A stretch of DNA of 64,000 nt from Hippasteria phrygiana (lineage: Eukaryota; Echinodermata; Asteroidea; Valvatida; Goniasteridae): positions 1-64,000 of the forward strand of contig JAZGUH010000276.1 of NCBI GenBank assembly GCA_037893225.1. The letters are read 5' to 3'. Shown here in pieces: positions 27,301 through 39,300 of the stretch (position 1 is the stretch's first letter; the number at the start of each line of letters is the position of its first letter). The translations under genes were made by a program, and so were the position numbers. The notes beneath the pieces are model-generated. The model searched no databases and was not told the origin of the DNA. It worked only from the letters and a program-made list of their open reading frames with translations.

Positions 27301-30300
27301 TCCGACCCACTTGTGCATGAACAAAACATAATTAGTACATGTAGCTGTCGCTGAGGCAGACAGTAGAAACGACGTTTGATCAAGATCAGTAAACACTAAC
27401 GGATTCAGTTTACAGTTGCATAGATAATGGGTGTTCCTGCTGAGCTCTTCTGAATTTCAAAGAAGGAAACGAAGCTATCTTTTTATGGTTTGCTTTTGAT
27501 TTTTTATTACCAGTTGTGCATTTGTCAAGGTAAACTTTGCCTTCGGAATTTCTTGCCATTATTTTGTGGTCTGTAATTATATTCATTCATTCAATCTGGT
27601 CTTGATTGAAATTTGATAAATTTGATATGCCAGAAGGCTGAACTGAAAAGAAAGTTACATTAAAAATTTAAATCCTGTTACTGTAAAATGGAAACGTTTC
27701 ATTTGCATATCAAAAACATCAAACCATTACATTCTTAGGGAAAAAAAAACAACATATTTATCATCCCCACCCACTGCCGTTTTAGTGGCCGAATACTTGG
27801 AATAAATCTCCTCCTCCTCAAAATAACAGAACATGACCGTAAACATTTTGTGGACACAGCTCTTTAAAAGAAATAAAACAATATGAAAAAAAGTACTTGT
27901 CACAATAAATCCAAGAAAGAAACAAACTGAAAAACTCATGGTCAAAAAGGAACATAAAATAGGGCTGAAAGATCTCGCCACTGGGAAATATAAATGTGAA
28001 TGTGTAAAATCAAAGATTTGAAATGATGCATTGATTTATCATTCTAAAGTTTCCTAAGAGTAGGCCCTGCCCAGTGAATCGTGGCCTAATGTCAGACTTG
28101 ACCGTCCACATGTTACAGTGATGTTTCCTCTCTGGCATTTTGGGCCTTCTCCATTCTCCATTCTCGGATCTCGGATCTGTCCTCATTTAGAAAATTAATT
28201 TCCACATATGAAAAGTTTCACTTTATTGGTGGGTCTAGCCCAATGGAAATTCTATTTTGTTTTTAGTTAATTCATTTGTAGTGAAATTTGTCATGAATTT
28301 CTCGAAATTTGTTAAAATCCCAAAGGTCGGAATTTGAATTTTTTTTTTTGACAATAAGGTTTGCATTAATGTAATTATCTTTCAAAAAGTGATTCCAGGG
28401 CCACCCCTACCTCCTCCCCCACCCTAACAAAAAAATGGTCCAAGCTTGTGCCATGTGTCAGTAATTGCTAAGAAAGGAATTTCGGCATTATTATTACACA
28501 TTGTCCCCCATAGCTCAATATGTCATTAGGCCTAATCAGTCTGCATACTGTGTATAATTAGCAGCATACGCACATAGGAAGGCTCCCATGGTCTACCATT
28601 GTGACCAAAATGGGTGGAATGCAGCAAAAATGTATACATCCACATGTAGGTTATACATGTACATGTAAGCTTTAATGTGATGTATTGTGTGTTTGCTGTA
28701 GCTCATTCCTAGCCCACGCTTTGAAGTTGTTAAAGGTAGAATACAACTATTGCAAAAATAATTTAAAAAAATAATGAATTATTGCAAAATACCATACATG
28801 TACTACCGGTACTGTAAGTAAATAGCAGTCTCAAGCATCTTGTGAAATCATGGCACCTGGTGTGCTGTCGTTTTCAAGAAAAGTGGAAATTTATATCGTT
28901 TTCCAACGATACTCTGGCTGACAATCATTAAAAATAGTCTAGTTCCTGTTAATTCCCTGACTCTATAATTTGCTCCGATTTATCTAAGGTATAGTCAGGA
29001 AACCAGACTCCTGGAACAATTGGTTTTTTTCTGTTTTCCAAACATCTATGCACACAAAACTTTAAACAGGTCAGTGTTACAGTATTTGCTAGCACGCTAT
29101 AAAATACTAACCCCCAAATCCAATTATTTCTTAAAATTACAGCAAAAGCAAATAGAGTCATGACCCCCATGCTTTATGCTCAAAGTCAGTAAACCATACA
29201 AATCATGGCAGACTGATGAATAAGCCAATAGTATTTTATTCTTGCGTAATCCACATTACTGTTTTAGCTGCATTATATCCACAACATCACCAAATGAATA
29301 CAGTAAACCAAGCCCAGCATAATGTCTTTCATTAGAAGTTCTTGTAGTAGGGTTGCGGAAAGCGTGTCAGTTTAGAAATACCCTTCAAATCCCTCTACAT
29401 CCATCGTGAATCAATACAAAAAATGCAGTCTGTAAAATCTCTACATTATTCAAATGCCAAGCCTAACGGGAATCATCAACCTTTGCAAAACGGGTTCAAA
29501 TTCTACCAGGGATCATCATGTGGATTGGGTTTTCAGTCCCAACCTGATTCCATTTTTTTGTTTACAGTGGAATATTATTCAGGGACTTTCCTCTCGCCTC
29601 TCAAACTGACTATTCCTTCTTCTCTCATGCTGGTTTCTTCAGGCGCCCAAGCCACAGTGACATAATTATGCACTTTTGAGAAATCCTTTATAGTTTCATT
29701 TATAATTCATTGCCAGAAATAAATAATAGTAAAAATAAACTTTGGGTGTGATCCCTGGCAATACGCCATCCAGGGTTTATGACTTCTCACAAGTGCCCCT
29801 GATGAACAAGCAAAACTGACAATTTGGGAGACCGGCAACATAGGGCACAACATATCTCAGTTGGTAGATCGCTGTTTGGTATTCCGGAGGTCCCAGGTTC
29901 GAATCCCGCTCCTGCCAATTTTCTTTGTTCACTTTCAAAATGCTTTCAAATTTACCTAGTCAGTTTCCCTGATGGTTTGTTTGACGAATTGTAAGTTAAA
30001 AAGTCGTATACTCATTGAGTGATCCCCACAATTAATTGAGTCGCTTCCCAGGTTGTATCATACAAATTGTGCGTGATCCTTGGCTGTACGCCATTCTGGG
30101 TTTATGACTTCTGACTAGCACCCCCGAACAAGCAAAACTGACAGTTTGAGAGACCGTCAACATAGGGCAAGATAGCTCGGTTGGTAGAGCACTGGTACAG
30201 TATTCCGGAGTTATTGCATGGCATTCTCTGTAGTAGAAAAAAAAATCATTTTTTGCTTTTTAACATTTTTTACATTCAAAACCACAGCTATCATGACCAC

Positions 30301-33300
30301 AAAAAAAGAGATCATGGTGGTTGTCGGGGTGATATATTGTGCGTTGCTATGTTTGTCGCACAGCTACATCAACTAGTGACACAACTATGTGGAGGGAGGA
30401 GGGTGACTATTTTCAGCCTTGTGAGAAAGCTTCTGTTAGAATCGAAACATCAGGCACTTTACATGCACTTGTATCAGTTATGTTTTTTAGTCATTCCAGC
30501 CAGCAGTTCGTACAAAGGGTGAGTAAAAAAAACCAAACAAACAAACAAACAAACAAACAAACAAATGAATAAATATTTTACCCTCATATAGTGAAGAAAT
30601 TCATACTAAAAGCAAGTAGACTTTGTAAATAACTCTTCTACATTTTAAAGACATACAGGATTAATAAGAAAACAAACAAAATATTTCCCTATATTTAAGT
30701 AATCCTGTGTCATTTCATTTAATTAGATTTGTTTTTGTACTGAAAAAAAGATTGGTGTTGCAATTTCATGCCAGTATGCTTAAAATGACTTTTTTTTACT
30801 TAGTGTAATGTTACATTTCACTCAATAACCCATACCAAAAATGAGAATGTACGTATACATATAATGCAGATTATTGAGATTAAGCATCTTATAGAGGCTG
30901 CAGTAGCATTGGAGTTGAAGCACCGAGCGAACCAACATCCATAAATTGTGAAGACTCCAAGAATGAACCAGTGGTTTGCGGCTAGACTCTAGATCTGTCA
31001 GACAAATGTATAATCTCTTAGATGAAAACTGAATGTAGCGATACAACGCTGTGATCTACATGAAGATCCATCTGCAGGGGATAGCATAGTTGATTACAAC
31101 GATTACAACGAGGAAATGAAATGGCCGATTTGTAGAGCAACCTCGGTAGACACTGCTCACATGTGGTACAATCAACAGGCCTCGTTGGAGGTAATAGTCG
31201 ATGTGACCAGATGAGACCATGCGTGGGATTCATGGCTTCCTTCTGAAGCCAATCAAGGTGGGAAATTAACAGTTGCCCGGGGCAACCTAGTGCACCAACA
31301 CTGGTTTCAGGCTGGGCAACCTAAAAGATTTCTTGTAAAATCAGTCAGTAGCTCACACCATAAAATCAACAGATCATTTGTGACCGGATCCTACGAAATG
31401 AGTCTTAAGGTCATTTTTTTGACTTGTTAGTTTTTTACTTGCATTGGATACTAGAGCATACTTGGCTCTTCATTTTAAAGTATCACTCAGTTTGATATCC
31501 TGATTAATTATGGACATTATGTGGGTGAAAACCTTGACAGTTCCTATTGATTTCTACAGTATAAGTCATGTTTAAGGGCCTGTAACTCAAAAGTAACTCT
31601 GGCGACTTGTGACCCATTTTGTTGGGTTGGGTCACATTTTTAGTGGAAGATGTCTAAGCATAAAATGGTAAAAGCTTGTTGGAACACACAATATTCATCT
31701 TCTTCAAGCCATAGTCATAACAGGAGCCATTTTGAAAATTAACTGGTGGGTGAATTGATTATTCAGGCAATAATATATGGAGAAGTTATATAGTACTTTA
31801 ATGACTAGGGTAAAGCTTTCGTAGCAACAACTATACTTCAATGAAGAATGCAATGAAGAAGAATGTCATCAGGCAAAAGAAGTTATTTTGTAAATCTTGT
31901 CCAGCATTTTGGGTGGCCAAACTTGACTGTTGGGCAACCTCAGTTGTAGTTGGTTATAGCCTAGAGACAACCAGCTATTTTTCTTAATTTTACACCCTGC
32001 CAATTCATTTCATTGATCGTTTTTTTTTTTTAATGAGTAGTAAAACGAAATAACCCACATTTCTGTTGAGGGAGTTATTGCATTTAGTATTCCCAGACTG
32101 AGATGGTATAACTAGATTAGCTGTCCATTGTAGAGGGCGCTGTTGCAAAGTCAGTCTGGGCAAAAAATATGCACTATAATATAGTTATCATTTGGGAAAA
32201 GTGCATTGCATATATCACTGTGTATCCGTTGGACGTGATTTTCTATTCAAAGTAGACGGGGGATTTAGGACGATGTGATTTTAATAATGGGCGTCCAAAA
32301 TCACACCCTACTCTGTACAAAATCACATCTGAAAGCCTGTAAACTATTATCCCACCTTGACAAGGAGTACATTATGACTTATGTCGTATACACCTTTTGC
32401 TTTTGCTGTAATTTTCAGAAATAGATGGATTTGGGGGTTAGTATTTTATAGCGTGCTAGCAAATACTGTAACACTGACCTGTTTAAAGTTCTGTGTGCAT
32501 AGATGCTGAGAAAACGGAGAGAAATACATTTTGTTCTAGTAGTCTAGTTCCCTGACCACATTAGACAAAATGGAGCAATTTATAGACGTCGGGGGAATTA
32601 TCAGGTCCGACAATCGTTGGAAAACGATATAAACTTCCACTTTTCTTGAAAACGACAGTACACCGGGTGCCAAGATTTCACAGGATGTTTGAGACTGCTA
32701 TTTATACTTATAGTCTAGTTTGGTATTTTGTAATCATTCAGTAGTTTTATTTTGATGTTTGCAAATGGTGCATACTACCTTTAAAGCTCATTGTGATTCT
32801 GGGCTCTGGATGTGATTTTGGACCCCCCTTGTTAAAATCACACCCATCTAATCCTCCTGTCCATTTTGAATAGAATATCACATCCAAGAGTTTCACAGTG
32901 TATATATATATCCGTACATTGCTCATCACACCCCCCCCCCCCCCCCCCCCACCAAAAAAACACAACAAAACTTTATTCTCTCATCAGAAAACTTTGTATA
33001 CGCTCATTATTTAGCTCCCTTCGTGATGTACACGTTCATCCCACAAACTATTTTCCCATAATGTACATTTTTTGTGACTTTAAGTGATATGAACCACTTC
33101 TTACGGAGTGATGTTGTCTCATGAGTGTGCTGGACTCAAGATCATGTTGATTCTACAGATTGCTGGTTCAATACTACAGATTGTGTCACTTGTGTCCTTA
33201 AGCAAGACATTTGACTAGAAGTTGCTTTCCGCCCAGGAGTAAATGGGTATATGTGTGGGAAGTGATGGTTATGTGTTGGATTAGCCCAGTGCACGTAACT

Positions 33301-36300
33301 TGCAGCTGGGGACGAGAAGGAATGATTAATGGGCCTGATGAGCAGGGGTAATAATAATTGTACATGCTGTGATTTAGTGGAACTATGAAGAGCATTCTAA
33401 ATGCTGGTTATTAATATTATGCTGTTTTACTTGATTGATGTGACTTGAATCTGCCAAATTACCATTTCTCCACGATTCCACAGATACATGTATATAAACA
33501 AAATTCTGCCCATTAGTGCTCATAAAGCGGCATGATATACCATTAGAAAACCAATTCTTTTCTATAATGGCATGTGTTCAACAACAGTCTTTACTGTACG
33601 TCAAATTTGCTTGAAGATAAATTCATTGCCAAAGGTTGTCATCAAACACCTTACTGCTATTCAGCACAGAAAATAACCTACACTCTCTGTATCAGAGAAT
33701 GTCAGGTTAAATCTGTGGACTTTGATGTAGATGACAATCCTTCTCCTTAAAAGTTCCATGGGTAAGTGTCGAGCATGCTAATTCCATGTGACATCTTAAA
33801 GCCAGTCTCAACTGTTGTACGTGTTGACGCCCGAAACGATTCAATAAAGTGTAGGTGCCTAATTAACTCATTTAATGTACAGCGAATCTCCGGCATTCGG
33901 GATTAGTGCAGCAATGGATCGGATATGAGGGAGAGGGTGTCATGATAAGAGTATAAATGACGGAGGATTACCGTTGTACAATTTAGATACAACACGGACA
34001 CGGTGATGTACTGCATATTGTACCATGGGGGAAGGTTTGCCCTCATGTATTTCTGCTCCCCAGATAATTGTAAGGTTTTGGCTGTCAGAGAGTGGTTTAC
34101 GATGTGTGATGTCATTTCTGTGGAAACAAGATTATTGTCTTTAGAAAACAAATGAGTGGGCTGTTGTATAAAGTTGGAATGGATGAAATGCCCTCAGGGG
34201 CAATTTAAAATTTCAGCCATAAAAGGCAAAATATACTGTTGAACCATGTCACACTGATCTTGACTTCATTTATTTATAGATACCGTCCATGCTTTTTGTT
34301 TGTTTCACCCTTAAATTATTTAAAATTTTAAATTAGATGTTTGTATTTCTTTTCCGCAGCAATACAAATGTTATTCACGTGAATGAGACATTGAATGAAC
34401 AAATCCACCCTTATTTATTAACTAAAGACTCCTTATAACTAAAGACTTGTAGTATACAACATTTGCTTTTGCTGTCATTTTTAGAATTTTTGATTTGTGT
34501 GGGGTTAGCATTGTATACAATTTAGCAAATACTGTAACACTGACCCTGTTTATTTTTTTGTGCATAGATACTGGGAAAACAAAGAGAAAAACATGCTGTC
34601 AGACAAATTATCAGGGATTTATCAGGGCGGGGAACTAGATTAGCCGGCTTAAACAAAATATAGACTAACTAAAGTTGGTAAATTGGGGGCAGTATTTGAA
34701 AAAATACATTTTTTTCCAACAATGGTCTGTCCACCATCGCTGGAAATTGATACAAAATTTCCACTTTTCTTGAAAATGGCAGCACACCATCCAGTTGCCA
34801 CTATTATTTACTTAGAGTCAAGTGAGGTATTTCATTGAAATTCAGTAGTTTTGGTTTTTGACGTTTGCAAATGTTGTATATTCCCTTTAAGGCCTGGCAT
34901 AGATCCCAAAGCCTATAATCCCGACGGTATACTTGTTTCTGATTGGCAGTTACCATGGGGCATGAGACGGTAATGGGACGTGTCTTCTTCTTTGGCTTAG
35001 CCCCGAATCACCCAGTCACAAGGCCGTCAGACCAAGGTAAAACCTGTGAGCAGAGATTAGTACAGATCGCTAATCCAGCTGGTGCGTCAGGAGGGGATTA
35101 GAGGGGCTCTGAAACTTGACAGGATCGAGGGTAAATCGGAGACGGATCATTCGTAATGAATAGGATGAAAACATGGACTGGATCCGGGGAAATTGAATTA
35201 GGGAATAAAGTCAATCAAACTGTAAGATGAGCATTACTGGACAAATTAAGCATATCAAACTAAATAAGTTTTTTTTTAATTCCCTCTTGGAGGGATAATG
35301 AAAGATAAGTCGGTAAAGATTGTGCTAATCTTTATCAAGGTAAACAAAAATGAGTTACATGTTCTTTGAAGGAAATGGTTATATGTTCCAGATTTAAATT
35401 TTTCATTCTGTATGTTTTCCTCAACGTTTACATTATATTTTGTTTTGCCAGTTTTCAATTATTTGTTTTATTTATGGATCACTTTTTTTCATTAACCCCA
35501 TTTACTATTTGTTTCCTTTTTTACTCATTGAATTGTTATTAGAGTTTGATGGATTGATCTATTGGTCGATTATTGATTGATTATGAATATGTATCAGGTT
35601 GAAATACAGTTTATTAGTACAGTAATAAAGCAGTTGCAGAAGTATTTGTTAGGCCAGCTACTTTTATTGATTTGTATATTTCAGGTCAATTCAGTCAGCA
35701 GTTTGCAGCAGTTTGCAGCAGTTTAATTCATTTTCAAGTATTTGTTTTGAAAGAAAAAGGAATTCTGCTGTTTGTACATGAAAACTATTATTCAGTTATT
35801 GTTATTTTTACTTTAGAATTCAGCTTTGAGGAAGAGTACATCTACCAAGACGAACTGCTCGGCTCTCCAACCAAATCAGCCAGTAAGACGACAGCAGAAG
35901 GCAAGCAGAATCATCAAAGCACAGATCCATCCACCAATCAGCAGTGGGCTTTGATAGAGTTTGAGAAACCTGTTACATGTCCTGCAAGGTGCCTTGTGAT
36001 TGGCTCAAAGTTGGACACAGACATACATATCCTTTTGAATTCTTGTTTCTGTTCTGCTGTTAAAAGAAATATAATTCAAAATAGTTATGCCTTTTATTGG
36101 AATATTTCATGAGTGTTTCCAGCTTGGTTTATAAGTAGTTGCAAAAGGAAAGAAACAATTCTTACACTATTTAAATGGAGGTTTTTGTCGGGAGATCAAT
36201 GATAGAGCATGGGTGGACATGTAGCCATTCTATAGTGTAGATTTCTTCTTAGATTATGTTAGTTTGGACAATTTGTCCAGATGTCTTCACTGTTAAATCC

Positions 36301-39300
36301 TAATTTGTTGTCTGTCAGTTGTGGTTTTTCTTATAATTGTAACTTGAAGGTGGTGTCTGGAATAGCATGAGTGCTGTGACCTCATGGTCTCATGTACTGG
36401 CATTACATTAGAAGTCAACTCTTGAAACAATGGACACATTCTGTGCAATTTTTCGTGCAGTCGAAAAGACGATGGAAACTTTTGTTCGAACACAATTTTG
36501 GACACACAAGACACCTGAAAACACTTCGCTGTCCAAACGTTTCTTCAGAACACGACGATCTCTTTCAATTTGCTGGTACCCGCTATGCTTTTGCATGCAT
36601 ACGATGAAATGTTTCTCCCGAAAGAAAAATTGTCAAATCTTGATGTGCACATGCGCAGTTGGAATACCGAACTGGCTTATTGTTACCAGTGACCGATCAC
36701 TTTCTAAGAATGTTTGCCTCCTCCGAGTATAGATTTTCACAAGGTCTTACTGCAGATCTCTATTGTACCTCGTGCATGTACAAGGCTTCAAATTCTAGAT
36801 GCCCCTTGAAAATTCCCCTATGGTGTGGGTCATACACATGGGTGTCAGCACTTGACACCATTGTAGACAGTAGTCTATTATTAGTGTGATAGATATCTGT
36901 GTGTGTCATCCCTTTAATGGTCCGTCTGTGTCCGTACATCCAGCTTTTAGATCTCTGTGTCCCTCTATGTAGGGCACAGGATGAAACCCAGATTAAATTG
37001 TTATCTGGTAATTTAGGCAAGGACGTACTAGCTACCGTCTCTAAGGACAAACCATCTGTCTTGGAGCGCGTCTCGGATAATTAAATTCTATCACTGTGGG
37101 CTCTGCAGCCTCCATCTCGGCCCGGTGGACTTGACTACAAATAACATTCCCTCGGTTGTGCCGGTCCATCGCACAGTCTCTCAATTTGCAGTTGTGTGCA
37201 TCGCTGAGGGGATGCTGATTCAGCCTATTAATTTACGTCACTTCTGTTTGTTGACGGTTAACTCATCAATTAATTTTGTTTACTAGTTTGGGGCTTTGAT
37301 TGTAATTCTTGATAATTGGATCGGGTAAGACACTTCTATTTTAGGTGCTTGGATTGTATTGACGACTCAACGATAGACAGCTGTTGTTTGGTGTCAATGC
37401 CATTGGGAATTGAAGTGTGTCAACATTATTGCAGATGGCGGTTGATGAATCTGTACAATACTGAGATAAGGAGCTCAACCTGTGCTCGTCAGTCTATAGC
37501 CCTCGTGAATACAACACTAGGGAAATTTATCTATTAATCGTACAATTGAGTTCAGTAAACCGATGCACTTTTTATATAGATAATAATAAGGGAAGTGCAC
37601 TTTTCACTTTGATGTGTCTTCCAAGACTGATGGAAAGAGTGTCGAATGATTATGCAAGTATCATATTTTGTGTGTGTGCAGTGTCGGGATGGAATTCTTT
37701 GCCTTGTCAATCAGTGGGCTGACCAAAGGATGCATTGTAGACCGTATCCAAAAATGGTCGCTGCCGGGGGTGTCACTGCATTGACAGCATCAGCACTAAA
37801 AAGATGGTATCGCCTGAATATCAGACTCCTTGAAAATTTGACGTGTTGGATATAGTGCGCATGAGTGTATATACCGCAGGGTTGTTTGATTTAAATGACT
37901 CGATTTAAATCATTGATTTAAATCACGATTTAAATCACTGGAAACAATTTTTAAAAATCACTCATAAAAATCCCGTTTTTGTTTGTTTTTGTTTCTGTTA
38001 TTTTTTTAATGTAAAAACAATTTCTGTCATTCAAACCTGACTGTCATTAACTTTAAATCGCTTATACTCACTCTAAAGGGATGTATAAGGCCAGTTTCCT
38101 GAAACAGTGTACTACATTTATCTTGTGTACAATACATCTGATTCTGAAGTACATTGTGTGTGTAATGCACTACCTGCATGTATGATACAGTATTCCTCTC
38201 TTACATACATGTACATATAGGTTTAAATAACTCATGCATGTTGTAATGCGCCTATCAATTGATACCCCCTGACCTGACCTGACCCCCTCCCCCCGCCCCG
38301 ACCCTCCCCCCCGCCCCGACCCTCCCCCCCGCCCCGACCCTCCCCCCCGCCCCGACCCTCCCCCCCGCCCCGACCCTCCCCCTTCCCCTCCTCCTTCTCC
38401 CCCTTCCCCTTCTCCTCCCCTTCCCCGCCCCACTTCCCCCCAAACGCCACTCTCGGTCAAGGGTTATGATCAAAGGTGGTGGGGTTGTCGGTATTTTGAA
38501 TTGTGGCATTTTGAACCCTACCACCCTTGCAGTAGTCCTGGGCCCAGATCTAAATAGAGGATAATTCTTCAACAGATTCCAGAGAAATTTTCCCAATTTT
38601 GTATACCTGTAGACCCAAGCGGGGTAACTTCCACCGTCGGGAAGACCAACTCACCTCCCCCTATAATGTACTGCATATTTTGGTTTTCCATTGAAGCATT
38701 TTCCTTAACCAATAACCACATTCCAACACATGTCGGCTTGCCTTCCATGGCCACCTTCATCATCATATAACAGACAAGGTAACACAGTTTGTTCTAGAGG
38801 GGGGGGGGGGGTGAAGGGCTGATATAATTTTTGGGAGGTAAGACATTTTTTTATCTAGTTTTTAGAATTTATTATTTGTTGAAAAATTTCCAAAAGAATT
38901 AATTTGAAATTTAATATAATTAACCGAAAACATGCATATTTATTTATTAATTTTGTTTTTATTCTACCTCTGTTTTTAGAACTACAATGAAACTGTTCTC
39001 CCACAGCTGAAAATCTTCAAGAACAAATCAAGGGAAGGTTTCGTTGATAGAGTAAGTAAATCAATTGGAAGAAATTGTCTTAATTTGGTGAATTTCAACA
39101 TATTTTGTGCAGTGTCAAGTAGTTGTGTGCAGTGGCAGAGTGATCGTAAGTTGAAACCTAAACTAAGGAACATGGTGCTTGTGTCCTTAAGCAAGACACT
39201 TAGCTGCAATTGCTTCTCCCAGGTGTAAATAGGTACCCAGCCAGGAAATCATGGTGCTTGTGTCCTCAAGCAAGACACATTGCTGCAATCACTTCTTTCC

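Larger units (their letters stand above)
36027..38719 (+). other. U12-type AT-AC intron in EEFSEC
   Basis: The intron starts ATATCCTTTT at 36027 and ends CCAC at 38719. A U12 branch-site match TTTTCCTTAAC sits at 38699-38709, its branch adenosine 11 nt before the acceptor, which is the spacing expected for the minor spliceosome. No polypyrimidine tract is present. The flanking exons join in frame as DTDI-H-SNTCRLAFHG. All three signals match the minor-class consensus known from animals, so the class call is strong. The intron interior holds a GATTTAAATC cluster and a C-rich minisatellite; most of 36100-37880 shows nothing recognisable. Confidence 0.94.

Noticed and set aside
29850..29920. A functional tRNA gene
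   Set aside because: A and B boxes are present but the stems do not pair as a cloverleaf, and the same unit recurs seven times with decay, so it is a SINE. The same applies at 6141, 47165, 49098, 12420 and 61660.
38170..38596. Gly/Arg-rich minus-strand frames of 72-113 aa
   Set aside because: They come from the 18-bp C-rich minisatellite.
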